A stretch of DNA of 64,000 nt, taken from NCBI GenBank assembly GCA_038502055.1, contig JAXRKN010000040.1:2356001-2420000 (forward strand), in the 5' to 3' direction. The position numbers and the translations under genes were made by a program. Positions 19,969 through 33,160 of this stretch are shown piece by piece. How positions within the stretch are numbered: position 1 is the first letter of the stretch; each line of letters begins with the position of its first letter. Source of the stretch: Tanytarsus gracilentus (Eukaryota > Arthropoda > Insecta > Diptera > Chironomidae). The notes below the pieces were generated by a model, which had not been told where the DNA came from, searched no databases, and worked only from the letters and a program-made list of their open reading frames with translations.

Positions 19969-22900
19969 ATGGATAATTTTACAAAGGTACGCTTAAAAAT
20001 GTTTTAAGATTTTTTTTCACTCAAACTATAATCTTCAAATTAGGGTCTTATGGAGAGAAATGAATTGAGAAAAAAGGCATTGGGACTTCCGGCGTCAAAT
20101 AATGCATCACTAGTGCAACAAGCGACAACTGATAAGGAAAATAAAATGCTTGAATCCAATGTCAAAAAAGATCCAGTAGCAGCGACAAAGGCAAAAGCAT
20201 CGCCGCGCAAATCTAATTCGACCAACACAGGATTGGTTCGTGCTAGTACCGGAAAAACTCCTGTAAAGACAGTAACGAGCAAGAGTGAAGATGCTGATGT
20301 TGCTGTTGAGATAAACATTACATCCTCACAAAGCATCCAGGTGGAAGTTGAAGTGTCGGAATGTGAGATTGGCGATGACGGCAAAATGATCAGAACGGGG
20401 GAGAGTACTTTTAATTCATTGTCAAATTATGAGAATTCAAGCTTAACCAGCATTAGTGAGCAATCACGTAGAAATCTCAAGCGGATGGGAGTCTTGTATT
20501 CGGACACCGATCAGATTTCATCGCCAATTCATCGAACTGAGGAGAATTTCTGTGAAGAAAAAATGACCGGCAAACGTCCAATAAAGAAGTTTACGAAATT
20601 AGCTGCTCTAGCTGATGATATCAATAGCTGGGATGATGATTATTCACATCATGCTGCTGCACAAAAAGAATTTAATTCGCCAATGAAGAAGGGTACAACA
20701 GGATCACCATTTAAGAATTCCTCGGCATCGCCATTTAAGAATTCATCGGCATCGCCGTTCAAAAAGACAGTTGGCTCACCGAAGACACCATCAGTCACGA
20801 GTATTCCTAAGCCACCGCCACCTTTTGCTTTTGGAGGACCACCATCGACAAAGAGAGATGCGAAAGACTCGCCTAAAAAGTTGGTTTGGGACAAGAAGGT
20901 CATTGACTCATTAGAAGCTCAAGGTTTTAGTCGACGAGAGTCAGCTATTCCTAAATTGGTTTATGACTATGCGAACGATAAGCCATCGACATCAACCGGT
21001 GGAATTACATCATCACCAGCAAAGAAAGCATCGTTGCCGAAAAAAACTCCTGTTAGTGCTTCAAGCAGCAGCAATAGTATAAGTCAACCTTCAGTTTCAA
21101 GCCCTGCTAAGCGAGAATTGCCAAAACCTTCACAAATTAAGCAAAGCAATATGCGAACAACAAATTTGTTCAATAAAAAGGATCCGGCTGAAATGAGTTT
21201 GAAGGAACGAATGGCAATTTTTGAGAAAAACAAAGGCAAGCCACCAGTTCCCGCTACACAATTCGGTATAACAGACGCAAATCCGATTCGATCGAACATG
21301 CCTGAATTGAGCAAAAAGTTTGATTTTGGCTTTAAGAGAGGTGGAGAAAGGGAGCCAATTAAAGAGGGAACTGTTGAAAATGCCAGTGGAAATATCAAAG
21401 ACACCGTCAGTCAACTAATGACGAAGAAGGTTTTAACTATTTCTGAAAAACAAATTAGCGATGAAACTCGCAAGCAGCGTGAAGAGGACATGAAGTGTAT
21501 TTTAAATCGCTACAATAAGCCACTCGACACGTCTAGCGAAAATGATGGTGACGAAATGATGACTGATGAGAAGGGTGAACGAAAACGTCGTAGCAGTAAT
21601 GAAGAGTCGCCTAAACAACAAGAAGTTGACGAGAAGCGGGCAAGAATTTCAACAAATCCTCCACGTCTTTATCCGGTTCTCTCTGACTTTGAAACAACAG
21701 ACTCGGAAATGGACAACTATACAACGGCTACTGTGTCTGCATCTGAAACCGAAAAGCCAGAAGAAGAGCAGACAACTGATGATGACGATGATGAGAGTGT
21801 CGACGAAAGCCCAAAACTCGAAAGAATGAGTATTGGTCGTGAAATCTTAGATTCAGTTCGTAAGCACAATGACTTGAGTAATCACAGCTATTTAGAGAGC
21901 ACAATAACGTCGACAGATGTCAGTGACGCAATGCACGACATGGATGACTATCTCAATGAAGCACTTGAAGGAAACGAGTCAAATAGCTATGATGATAAAG
22001 GAAGTGCTTGTTCAGACAGTTTCGAGTACGCTCGTTATCCTAAACGAGTGAGCTTCAAGGATGTGAAGAAGGAGGAATTTCCGGTTAAATCAAAACTCGA
22101 AATTAGCTCAGAGAAGTCACCAGAAGGATCGATGACACTCGTACATACCGTTAGCTTCTATCGTCGTCAACAGTCGGCAAGTGCCAATAACACTCCAATC
22201 AAGAAGGTCATTCATAAGCCATCAGACGGCGACAGTGAGGATGATGACGACTTTCAAAGTGCACCGCTTCAAGCTAATCGCAAGGAACGTGAAGAATGTG
22301 ACGGTAAAATTCAGAGACTTTTAGATGAGGTGATGCGTCAACAGGCGGTTATTAAACAAACATCGCAGGCATTAAATCTTTGTGCATCGACATTTGAGTT
22401 TTCTGGTTCAACTGAGGCCGTCGAGGGAGAACGTCACTTGCTTGTGGCATCACATCGTCGCATTGCATGTTTAAATGAGGTCCAGAGACTTAAATGCGAA
22501 GGACTTATTGATCGCACAGGTCGCGAAAAAGGAAATTTGTCAATTCAGGAAATTATAATTCCCTTGAAGCAAACATACATCGGTCGTCTTGCCTCAAACG
22601 AAATCAATGGACATCATTTAATGTGCCTGATTAAATACAATGAATATGTTTTGGCTACTAAAACTCTTCCCACGTTGCCTGGACTAAAGAGTGTTAAGTT
22701 CACAGATAATCTTAAGTTCTCGGAAGTCTTTGCTGATTTTAAGGTGAGAAAAATTTACAATTAATCTTGTAGTTAAATATTAAAAGTCAATTTTTTAGAT
22801 TACACTCGAAATTTACGGCATGACTGCACAGCGAGAAGTTCTTCCCCATGACATCAAGTATCACATTCAAACGCCCAACAAGAAAAAGTTTAAGAGTAAG

Positions 22901-23570
22901 ATTCACGAGTCAAATCTTGTGCGTCCACCAATTCAATCGCCAGGAGGTCCAAATGCTGTTCGAACACCAGCACTCGTACAGTATGGCTACATAATTTTTT
23001 CATTACGTGAAATTAAACAAAAATCTTGGGTAATTAATGAGACTGCTGCCGGCGTTAGTCCACTCAATGGAAATGTTTACTTGAAAATCGATTCTAAAAT
23101 AACCGTCGACATCAATCATTGTGGATTTCTCACAATGTTCGATGATATCTCTGGATTCGGAGCATGGCATCGCCGTTGGTGTCGCTTGAGTGGAACCACA
23201 TTGTACTACTGGAAATATCCCGAAGATGAGAAGCGAAAAGAGGCTTTGGGACAGCTCGACTTGACGGGCATAATTTCTGAGAGTGCTACCCTCGCTCCTC
23301 GTACAATTTGCTCACGTTTGCACACAATTTTGCTGGAATCAAAGCGTGAACGACGAGCTGAAGACATTGACTCATTAGTCAGTATTCCGAAGGAAAATTA
23401 CACTCTCGTTAGGTGAGTTTAGAATTTAAATCAAATTATTTCTCAAACTTAAATGGCTTGCTCTTAGACATCTTTTGGCGGCTGACACAAAGGAGGAGCG
23501 TGAGGAATGGTGTGATCATCTCAACAAGTCTCTCTCGTTGCTGAAATCATGGGGCAATTCTAAGCACTAA
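19969..23570 (+). CDS. scra: Anillin (scraps), actin-binding cytokinesis scaffold
   Basis: Exons 19969-19986, 20044-22743, 22799-23412 and 23468-23570; 1144 aa, close to the family's 1100-1240. Anillin links RhoA, F-actin, myosin II and septins at the contractile ring. The N-terminal half is long, charged and low in complexity with three tandem SPFKNSSA-type repeats (nt 20708-20770). The central part contains MSLKERMAIFEKN, typical of the anillin actin/myosin-binding region. From about residue 740 comes the anillin homology region (KIQRLLDEVMRQQAVIKQTS, LVASHRRIACLNEVQRLK). A C-terminal PH domain (about residues 1013-1137) begins CGFLTMFDDISGFGAWHRRW and ends EEWCDHLNKSL. The first exon encodes only MDNFTK. 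It is divergent from the coiled-coil gene and convergent with pyridoxal kinase. Confidence 0.95.
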
Positions 23571-23948
23571 ACGGTCAACTGCAAAACTTTATTATTTTTA
23601 AAAAGATTTATTTTACTCACGTTTTTTTATTGCTTAATTTTTCATAACTAGAAAATTAAAAGTATTACTCGATTATCAACGAAAAGCTAGCCATACACTG
23701 CTACTTAGCATTAAAAAAATAAATGGATTTTAGTTTGACTAATATTTTTTATTTTTCCAATTGATTCTACTTTAACATTTTAAATATGATTTGTCTTACA
23801 GTTATGAAGCTACAATTTTTATTGTCTATAGAGAATATATTTTTTGGGAATTTCTCTCAGAAATTTATTTTTTCGTATTGCTCGATATTAAAAAAGACCC
23901 CCGAAGATAACATTTTAAGATTATAATTTTTATAGAGTTATGATAAGC
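23571..23948. other. Convergent 3' flanks of anillin and pyridoxal kinase
   Basis: AT-rich; AATAAA near 23718 is a plausible anillin polyA signal. Nothing else seen. Confidence 0.6.
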
Positions 23949-25034
23949 TTATTCGACTCGAATGGCTTTAAGTTTAATCTCTGGATTTTCGATAAATTTT
24001 TTGCTCTGAATAATTTTAAGCTCACGTTGTTGGGCTGTGGCTGACACTTTTCCTGTTTTCAGTTCTTCAGGCATTAAATTAAGAGTCATTTCAATTGTTG
24101 ACTGAACAGATGCGATAGTAAGTTCTAAAGCTCTTCCCAAATCATTTGGATGGGTCGCTGAGTGTGCCATAAAAAGAGCAGCAAACAAATCACCAGTGCC
24201 AGTAAAATGAATTTGACATTGCTTTGGAATTGAAAGCTTGAATTTCTCTAATTTTCCGTTTTCTCTGACGGCACTCAAGAATGCAACAAGTTCATAATCA
24301 TCGCCAATCGTGCTCGTCGACGAAAGTGCAACAATCTTAACACCCCGATCGTGGAACCATTGAGCACCCTCCCATGCGTCAGTCTCTGTTGAAATTTTCT
24401 TTTCTGTAATTAGCTCAACTTCGAATTGATTTGGCGTAACAATATCAGCTAGAGGAATAATTTCATCGCGATAGATTGATACGAGAGCTTCGGGGACATA
24501 TAATCTCCCAATGCCATCAGCGCCATAATCACCAAGGACGGGATCACACACTAAAATTTAAAAGTATGCACATGTCGGGCTTATCATTCAGTAAACTATT
24601 TACCGTAGCAAATATTTGGATTTGCATCACGCAGCTCCTTGATGATTCGTTTAATCTCTCTCAAAAATTTATCGTTGCCAACATATCCAGTCAGAAGATG
24701 AGTGTAAATTTCGTGTAAATTATTAGCAACTAGGCCATCGAATAAATCACCCAATTCACTTGAACCAAGCTTTTGACCTTTAATAGTCTTATAACCAGTA
24801 TGATTCGATAACTGAACACTATTTATTTGATCGACTTCAACACCCAGTAGCTAAAATTTATGGAGCATGAGCATGTTCAATGTTAATGTGATTTTATTTA
24901 CTTACTTGGAGTGGAAAAACTGCAGACTTGTTTCCGCAATACCCGTGGACCACATGACTCTGAATCGAGAGCACTTTTACTGCTGTACTTAATTCTACTG
25001 AATTTAAAACACGAAGATTTTCTCTCTCAGACAT
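23949..25034 (-). CDS. Pdxk: Pyridoxal kinase
   Basis: Exons 25034-24906, 24850-24604 and 24550-23949; 325 aa (human enzyme 312). It phosphorylates pyridoxal, pyridoxine and pyridoxamine with ATP in the cytosol, giving PLP and related cofactors. It starts [30 protein letters not shown] is the substrate-binding N-terminus of the family; [13 protein letters not shown] and VCDPVLGD follow. The ribokinase-type anion hole GTGD with the catalytic Asp is at residues 243-246. All phases agree. Its 5' end faces the 3' end of TppII on the same strand, 350 bp apart; these are separate genes. Confidence 0.96.
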
Positions 25035-25387
25035 TTTTATTATTTCTTTTTTGTTAAGAGCCCTTCACTAAAATAAAATCAATCTAATGCTTTCTCAAAA
25101 CATTAAAATAACCTAACACTAATTAATATATGTCATTCAAATCGAGCAGGCTAATTAACTAAAATGTAATATAATGTGTGATGAGAAAATCAAGTATGAT
25201 AGTAAAATTATATTGTGTGCGCATGTGTGACCACTACGATTATTTCTCGCAGCTGGATTTTAAATGTCACGTGGGAAAAGACGTTAGCAAAAGTCATTTA
25301 TGCACTTTTTGAACCAATTTTTCAATTATTTCATCAAATTATTTTCCTCAATACAATTCATTTAGTTTTAAAAATTTAAAAAGTTGC
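25035..25387. other. Intergenic between TppII 3' end and Pdxk 5' end
   Basis: 353 bp of AT-rich sequence that must contain the Pdxk promoter and the TppII 3' UTR. No specific motif was identified. Confidence 0.55.
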
Positions 25388-28300
25388 TTAAAATAAGCGA
25401 TAGTTTTGGGGATTGGCAGTGACAGCAATGCGTCTCAAAAGTCTACTGATATGATCCCAATTGCGTGCTTCAGCAACTGCCATCATATCGTCGAGAACCT
25501 CCCGATTTAGTTTTTCCTCGTAGAGCTTCTGAAGATGCTTCAACAAGCGTCCGTGCTGTTGAGCAATGTAAGACTGCCAAATTGGTATCAAAAGATACTG
25601 AAAAAAATTATTGAATTAAAAAGTTAGCTTAAATGTAATCTAATTTAATTTACCTTTGGATCATTAAAATCAATGAACTTCATAACTTCAATCAAAATAT
25701 TATCAAGATCATCGTCATCATCACTACGCGCCTCTGGAGTAGTAGTTTCTTGCTCCAAATTTTTAATCATAATCAATTTTCCCATAGCGATAACTTTTTT
25801 CATATACGCTTCCAACATTTGAGTTTTCTGCTTTTCCATCTGTTGCTTAATTTTAACTGCATCTGGTCGATTGTCAGCTTTAATTCCGTAGAAACTCAAC
25901 AGCGACTCCTGATTAATTCCTTCAATAACTTGTGTCGCAAGTTTAACAACCTTACTTAGCTTCGTCTTAAGTTCATCGAGATTTACATCGACACTTCTGA
26001 TTTGCTTGTTAAAAGCATTTGGCAATTGCGTCTTCATGTCGTTACCACTTTCGACGTTTTGAATGAGCGAAAGGTGAGCTCCAATATGGTTGGGAGTTGT
26101 GGAAATAACTTCCTTGTAGAGATTTTCAGCATCCTCTCCATCAAGCTTAGCAATAAAGTCGCATTTGTAGTTTCTCAAGCCCTCCTTGTATTCATCCATT
26201 TTCGTCTTTGTCTCTTTAGGTGGCGAATTACCATTTTTCTTCACCAGCGGTCCTTCACTAATGATATAAGTAAACTTATGAACATCCACCTTTCTTCCGA
26301 ACTCATCTTTTGGAAGAATAATTTGGCCATCGAACCACGACGACTGACCAACAATGTTCTTTGTTATTTTTTCATTTGGTAACGGTGCAAGATAGAGCGG
26401 TTTTGAAATGCCAGCCGGAAAAATTATTGAAGACACTTTCTTGCCATTTCCCAAAACGGCATTATTAAAGGACTTGTAGATGTCCATGCTTAATGAATTT
26501 GCGAGCTTAAACGATGCTTGCAATACAACTTCATTAACTTTCTCCAGTAGCTCTTTCTTCTCGTGACGAACCTGCAATCTTATGACATAATCACCCTTGT
26601 CGAGCTTAAAGTAGGCGCCTTTTGAATAAGCATCTCCTGATTGGAGCAGCATTTTATTACTATCAAAAAGCATCCAGAATTGAGACTCAAACTCGGACTC
26701 GTAGAGAATTTCGCTGAGTAGTGGTGCGCTGATAGAAAGTTCTTGCATTTTTGACAAATGTAAATTGTAGGTCAAAATGTTTTGAAAGATTTGACGCTGA
26801 TTCGGTATGATATCGCGCTTAGAGAGTGTACTTGTCTTACTCTCAAGTGGCTGTAATTGTTAAATTAAAGTTTAGTTAATTTATTTTAAGCTATTAGCTT
26901 CTTATGAATTACCTTAAGAATCATAACGGATTGCTTTAAAGAAACAGTTGGCTGACATTCTTCGTTCAACAGAGCAGTAACGTCGATACGATGAATTCCA
27001 TTAGCTGAATGCATTATGTGCGCATTATTAGATTTGAATCCATGAAATTTGATTTTGTATTGCAGCGGAACTTCACCAAAATTAGACCATCCTTTAGCAA
27101 TGCACACCTCAACGATATTCCCGCCGATACACTTGAATGCGTGGTTGGTGACATTTTCACCATTTACAGGAAGAACTTTAACCGTTTCCATGTATTTACA
27201 GAATTTCTGCTCTACGCTCTGCATTGTGTGAACAAAAAATTTCCCACCAATTTTATCCTTTGGATCTGCTGAAGTCATCTCAAGAACGGCATACGTTGCA
27301 TTAGGCGGAATGACAATGAAATCACGGATAATGGTATTCGGCTTGCATAGCACAAAACTTGATGGAGCGAATTCTTGGCGTAGAGGATCAACTTCATGCG
27401 GCTGAACGACCGTTATGGGAACTTCAAAAATAATTCCCTTTTCAGCGTTCGCAGATGTATCGTAAGCTTTTACCGATCCCTTATAAACACCAGGCTGAAG
27501 ACTTGTTGGATCGATATTAATCATAAAAGATCGTGACGTGTAGCAGAGGTCAATGAACTTGGCAACTTTTATCCACGAGTGAGAAGGTATCAGAGCAAGT
27601 CTAATGTTAAAATTAATCTTGTCATTACGATCTAAAATGAGTGATGAAAAAATTTGAATTTAAACTTAACGCAAATAATTTAAAGCTACTCACCCGCATA
27701 TTTCTCATTGAAAATTATTGGTTCAACGTTCACATTAAATTCTTCGACCTTGGTCAATTTTCCGGTTCGTATATGAACACCTTTATTGCCATTATTTCCG
27801 ACTGCGATAGCAAACCGGACATTATTTTCCATCTCATTGCGATATGTTTTTAGATGCTCGAAGAGCTTTTCTACATTTAATAGGCCACTTCCTTGGGCGA
27901 ACGGATCAACAGATGATAAATTTGTGGACGTATTCCAAATAGCTCGTTTGATACTAAACGGCGTGTAATCGATTTTTAATTGCTTAAGACCCGAAATAAT
28001 TAGAGCGACGCCTCCAGCCACGTGCGGTGCACTCATTGACGTGCCATTCATGAGTTGAGCTTTGGACATTGTGAATTCCGGCACTGATGCAATGGCAGCT
28101 CCCGGAGCGCAACAATCTATTCCTGCTCCACCATTTTTGCATGGATCTCGGCTTGACCAAGTATAGAGATTGCCGGGAAGTTTTTCTCTCAGCGCATATT
28201 CGGCTTCCATCATTTCGGGAGAAACATAAGCTCCAACTCCAATACAGCAATCAGATTGAATATCTGGAGGTGTTCCTATTGTCGCTAACGCAGGTCCATG

Positions 28301-29585
28301 ATTACCAGCTGATGCAATCCACACGATACCATATTTAGTTATAAGTTCAATCATGAGTTCCCCAATTCTGCCGGCGTTTGAAAACGCAGCATGTTCTCCG
28401 TAGCTCATGTTGATGACGTCAATTTTAATGCCAGCATCACATAACTCCATTACTTTTATGATTGCACGAATTAATCCTACGCCAGTTTCCATAGAACCCA
28501 ATCTCCCGTCTCCAATAGTCAATGAAACTATTTGCGCATTAAATGCCACTCCATTCAAGTCAGGATTTTCAGGATGATAGCCAGCTGCGATAGAAGCGAC
28601 ATGTGTTCCGTGCGATGAGCACATACCGACAATTTCCAACGTATTTCCATCGTCATGTACGTTAATCGAAACCGAGAGATAGTCATCAATTTTTATCATA
28701 TCATAAGATTTACTATATTCTCTGATGACGGCTGCATTTTCTAAATCACCACTCTCACTTGTATCAATTACAGCTACCCAATGGCCATCCTTAGATTTAA
28801 ATAAAATGCAATCGAAAGTCGTCTTTGTCTCTGTAAACTTTTTATCGTAGCCCGAAAGAAAATCACTTAGTCCATCTAGATTTTCTTTATTCATTTTGTC
28901 TTTAAAGCTGAGATTGCTCGCATCTGTGTGAGAAATTCTTTATGATTTAAGAAATAAATTTCGTTTTTTTAAACTCACTAGGAAATTTCGAGTCAAATTC
29001 TGCAATTTCATTGTAAACATCAGCGAGTGCTTTCTTATTTTTTTCGTCCCATTGCTTTTGCTTTGCATCAGCCGCAATAATTTCTCGAACTCTGGAAGGA
29101 TAGAGATCGGCCAGGCTCTTAAGTCCAAGTCGATACTCATTGCTCGCGTTGTTATTCTTCATATAGCTTGAAATTTTCAATGTTCGTCCCGATAATCCAG
29201 TTAACGAGTCATTTTCAGTTGAAGACACAATTGAAGTCATTTGCGTATCTCCACAGCCGGAACAATCGAACTGGAAGAAGAAAAATTATCATTAACTGGA
29301 TCTTTTAGTATAAATTTTAGAATCTTACACGTTCAATCACTTTTCGCTTGCCGTTGGGTAATTTTTGCAAGCCAGATGCATTCGGATCGACACCAGAGTC
29401 TGAAAAATGACATTAAAAAAGCGAAAGTCATGCATTTCAAGCTCAAAATATTTCTCACCTAAAATCGCTATTGTGACGTTTTCTCCATTAAATTGAGGGT
29501 ATTTTTGAAGAAAATTCAACACTCCAGTCTCAGATTTGGGCTTTAATCCGAGCGTGGGATAGCTCTCATTGCAGTACTCCGTCAT
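25388..29585 (-). CDS. TppII: Tripeptidyl peptidase II
   Basis: Seven exons: 29585-29459, 29399-29329, 29270-28979, 28923-27694, 27631-26913, 26850-25654, 25597-25388; 1281 aa (human 1249). A giant cytosolic subtilisin-like exopeptidase that trims tripeptides from proteasome products. Catalytic residues are all present: Asp43 in DSGVDP, His268 in SSHGTHVAS, oxyanion Asn371 in SAGNHGPA, Ser459 in NGTSMSAPHVAGG; spacing closely matches human D44/H264/N362/S449. The long insert between Asp and His is family-typical. The start was chosen at MTEYCNESYPTLGL, since the open frame further upstream has no ATG. The catalytic Asp codon is split across the first intron. The C-terminal half is the helical spindle-assembly region. 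It shares a 171-bp divergent promoter with the MWFE gene. Confidence 0.96.
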
Positions 29586-29756
29586 TTTAGTTTTCCAATA
29601 AATTCTTTTATTAACAATCACTTGAAAATTTCCCTTTAAATCGCGTAAGCGTTATTTTTGAGTAAACACGACCCTGCAAAATAAATTTTTCCACGCCTTC
29701 ACTGTACAATTTTTGTTTTCCGAAAAAAAAATCTTTAAATTTGCTGGGATTTAAGG
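29586..29756. promoter_or_regulatory. Compact divergent promoter of TppII and ND-MWFE
   Basis: Only 171 bp lie between the two start codons, so both 5' UTRs and promoters overlap in this space. No TATA box is seen. Confidence 0.65.
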
Positions 29757-30103
29757 ATGTGGTTTGAAATTATTCCACCGTGTGCGATTATCGCCGTCGC
29801 AATGTACATCCCAGGATTCGCAACCTATCATCTCAACAAGGCCATTTGTGGAAATGTAAGAAAATGAGTTGGTAAATGATTTTATGTAATGTCGAGCTGA
29901 AATTAAATTTTAGGCTTATCGACGCAATACTGATCAAGCATGGGATAGATCTATGTACAGACGTGACTGGCGTCTCACGGCAGATCCCTACAATCAGAAC
30001 GTAAGCTTTTAATGTTATTGTCAAAAACATCCAGATCACTAATTATTTTTCATTTTAATCCTTTTTTCAGGGTCTCGAGGCGATTCCCGACAAGAAAGAA
30101 TAA
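29757..30103 (+). CDS. ND-MWFE: NADH dehydrogenase 1 alpha subcomplex subunit 1 (MWFE subunit)
   Basis: Exons 29757-29855, 29914-30000 and 30071-30103; 72 aa (human NDUFA1 70). A single-pass accessory subunit of mitochondrial complex I, needed for assembly of the membrane arm. It begins with the subunit's namesake MWFE, followed by IIPPCAIIAVAMYIPGFATY (membrane helix with the conserved Pro/Gly) and a hydrophilic tail YRRDWRLTADPYNQNGLE. AATAAA at 30142-30147 is a likely polyA signal. It is divergent with TppII. Confidence 0.95.
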
Positions 30104-31196
30104 AAGCTTCTTTTATGAGTGTTAAATTCATGGTTTATTAGAATAAAGAAGAAAATTTACTGAAAAAAGTTATGTGTTAAAAAATTATAGAAAAAATTAA
30201 AACCCAGGACCTAATTTGAAGAAAAACGTTCAAATCGCTTGAAAGCTTTAAAAGTTTTTTACTTTTTTATTTCAACTTTTTTTATTTCACACTTTCTCCG
30301 AAATTTTGATTTCCTTACAAAACATTCACATTGTCACATTTCGTTCTACAAAGTTTTCTTTTAAAATTAGAAATTAGACATGAATATTGTCCTGTTAGCT
30401 TCACAAAACTACGAAAAATTCATTTCGATTCACTAATTTTTTTTTGATATATAATTGATAATTTTTCGTCTACACATCATTGATATAATATGTAAGTTTC
30501 AGAGAGCGACTACAAAATTTTTGAGGCATTTTACGATAATATGTAACATTTATTTATTTTTTTTAAGGATACGTTTCTATTTGATATATATTTTTCTTTG
30601 TGTGATAAGATTATTTTCTACTTAGTAAATTTTATATTTTTTTTTCGTTAAAATTATTGTCCATCACATTCAGTTATATATGTAGTAATTTTTAGTTATT
30701 TATTGTCATCAAGTTTTATGAAATTAAAAAAAATATATTCGCACATGCTGAGCTTAATAAAAGATTAACATAATATTTGCATATGCATTTATTTCACTGT
30801 GGCTACACAGTCAAGACATTATTTCTATTGACGGATGAGTTTATGCTAAAATTGCGACAAAAGAAAAAGTCTGCATGTGTGAAAAAGTGGGAGAGAAAAG
30901 AAGATTTTTATGCAATAAATATTTTCTGTCATTTTTATTAAATGTTGTTCCTTATATTCTCAAATCCAGACATCTAAATGTGTATGTTTTTGATATTTTA
31001 ATAATTCCACTGAAGCTACTCTCCGAATAGACATAATTTTCATCAGCATAAGGGATATTTTTTTACGTACCGAATACACACATGGTGTGCGCATAATAAT
31101 TTTGTAATGACAGATTAAATAATTCTACCGAAAATGCCTTTTGACTAATATATGTAATGTTCACAAAATTTGTGTGCGTTTCAAATTCCAATTTTT
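30104..31196. other. Intergenic, AT-rich, no gene seen
   Basis: Long T-rich and A-rich stretches with only trivial ORFs. The motif TTATTGTC occurs near 30656 and 30700, the first of a series that continues to about 35.8 kb. Confidence 0.6.
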
Positions 31197-31637
31197 AGTG
31201 TAACCCACGAAGTGGTGTAACACTTATATGCGCCTATTTCCGTCCGTCCGTCCGTCCGTCTGTCTGTCTGTTCCATCGAGATCTCGGCTCCTGAGATAGC
31301 TAGAGACTTCTAGTTTTCGCCAAATGGTAGGTCTATGAATTTAGATTCGGCCATTTTAGGAATTATGAGGGTCATGACCACAGGTCGTGCCATGGACAGC
31401 CCTAAATGCCATTTTTCACACAAATTTCCTGTTATATGGCTTCATGTATGTCGTTGAACTCGTATTTGTATCAGGAATCGAAAGGCATTGATGATATTTG
31501 AGGAATGTCTATCATGGCCATCCAAGAGTGCCACCAATGTCCATCACGGCCGGCCAGTAGTGCCCCTAATGTCCATTTTTAGTGTAACCCACGAAGTGGT
31601 GTAACACTTATATGCGCCTATTTCCGTCCGTCCGTCC

Positions 31638-31671
<34 letters not shown>

Positions 31672-31980
31672 TCCTTCGAGATCTCGGCTCCTGAGATAGC
31701 TAGAGACTTCTAGTTTTCGCCAAATGGTAGGTCTATGAATTTAGATTCGGCCATTTTAGGAATTATGAGGGTCATGACCACAGGTCGTGCCATGGACAGC
31801 CCTAAATGCAATTTTTCATACAAATTTCCTGTTATATGGCTTCATGTATGTCGTTGAACTCGTATTTGTATCAGGAATCGAAAGGCATTGATGATATTTG
31901 AGGAATGTCTATCATGGCCATCCAAGAGTGCCACCAATGTCCATCACGGCCGGCCAGTAGTGCCCCTAATGTCCATTTTT
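31197..31980. repeat. Tandem pair of about 385-400-bp repeats with (GTCC/GTCT)n microsatellite
   Basis: Copy 1 is 31197-31580 and copy 2 is 31581-31980. Both begin AGTGTAACCCACGAAGTGG and are nearly identical. Near the start of each is a CGTCC run turning into GTCTGTCT; copy 2 is longer by about four CTGT units. CCAC-GAA-GTGG near the start can form a small stem. This is the first part of a 2.4-kb composite repeat block. Confidence 0.9.
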
Positions 31981-32308
31981 TAAAAGTATGGCTTCATGTA
32001 CCTCGTTGAACTCGTAATTGCATCAGGAATTGATTAGCATTGATGATTTTTGAAGAATGACCGTCACGGCCGGCCAGGAGTGTCCAAGGAATGCCACTAA
32101 TGTCCATTTTTTAAAAGTATGGCTTCATGTACCTCGTTGAACTCGTAATTGCATCAGGAATTGATTAGCATTGATGATTTTTGAAGAATGACCGTCACGG
32201 CCGGCCAGGAGTGTCCAAGGAATGCCACTAATGTCCATTTTTTAAAAGTATGGCTTCATGTACCTCATTGAACTCGTAATTTGACCAGGAATCGATTGGC
32301 ATGGATCT
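31981..32308. repeat. 131-bp tandem repeats, 2.5 copies
   Basis: Units start TAAAAGTATGGCTTCATGTA at 31981, 32112 and 32243 (partial). The unit is related to the 3' half of the preceding 385-bp repeat (shared CTTCATGTA.CTCGTTGAACTCG and CACGGCCGGCCAG). The same units reappear at 32961-33160. Confidence 0.9.
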
Positions 32309-32745
32309 GAAAATGGAACACAATGGAAAATGGAACACAATGGAAAATGAAACACAATGGAAAATGGAACACAATGGAAAATGAAACACAATGGAAAATG
32401 AAACACAATGGAAAATGAAACACAGTGGAAAATGAAACACAATGGAAAATGAAACACAATGGAAAATGAAACACAATGGAAAATGGAACACAATGGAAAA
32501 TGGAACACAGTGGAAAATGAAACACAATGGAAAATAAAACACAATGGAAAATGAAACACAATGGAAAATGGAACACAGTGGAAAATGAAACACAATGGAA
32601 AATGAAACACAATGGAAAATGAAACACAATGGAAAATGGAACACAATGGAAAATGGAACACAGTGGAAAATGAAACACAATGGAAAATAAAACACAATGG
32701 AAAATAAAACACAATGGAAAATGAAACACAGTCGAAACACAGTGG
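32309..32745. repeat. 17-bp minisatellite (AAAATGRAACACARTGG)n, first array
   Basis: About 25 copies of a 17-bp unit with G/A variation. The unit contains no stop on the minus strand in any frame, and 17 is not a multiple of 3, so all three minus frames stay open and give the same FPLC/IFHCV/FSIVF-type peptide repeat. These ORFs are a product of the repeat, not evidence of a gene. Confidence 0.93.
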
Positions 32746-32897
32746 GAAGCCATTTTGGGAAGCAATTTTGGGAAGCCATTTTGCGAAGCCATTTTTGAGA
32801 AGCCATTTTTGAGAAGCCATTTTTGGGAAGCCATTTTGGGAAGCCATTTTTGGGAAGCCAAAAGGGGAGGCCAGAAGGGGAAGCCAAAGGGGAAGCC
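32746..32897. repeat. GGGAAGCCATTTT-type degenerate short repeats
   Basis: About eight copies of a 16-17-bp unit (GGGAAGCCATTTTG/TTTGAGAAGCCA), ending in AGGGGAAGCCA variants. A much shorter relative follows the second minisatellite (33485-33555). Confidence 0.8.
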
Positions 32898-32960
32898 AAT
32901 ACTGATCTGTTACAAGTGGGTTACACGGCAACACCCACGTGTGGGTTTTGAAACATTTTT
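32898..32960. repeat. Terminal module E, copy 1
   Basis: From AATACTGATCTGTTACAAGT through GTGGGTTACAC to CACCCACGTGTGGG. It contains the complement of the GTGTAACCCAC found at the left edge of the block (31198) and a CCCAC-GT-GTGGG stem. It recurs at 33556-33617, so both block ends carry related inverted sequences. Confidence 0.75.
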
Positions 32961-33160
32961 TAAAAGTATGGCTTCATGTACCTCGTTGAACTCGTAATTG
33001 CATCAGGAATTGATTAGCATTGATGATTTTTGAAGAATGACCGTCACGGCCGGCCAGGAGTGTCCAAGGAATGCCACTAATGTCCATTTTTTAAAAGTAT
33101 GGCTTCATGTACCTCGTTGAACTCGGAATTTGACCAGGATTCGATTGGCATGGATCTGAA
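32961..33160. repeat. 131-bp repeat units, second set
   Basis: Units start at 32961 and 33092 (partial), with the same period and sequence as at 31981-32308. Together with the arrays that follow, this shows that the 32112-32960 segment was itself duplicated in tandem. Confidence 0.88.

Noticed and set aside
29586..29621. Longer N-terminus of TppII upstream of MTEYCNES
   Set aside because: The upstream open frame has no ATG, and the family starts close to the chosen Met.
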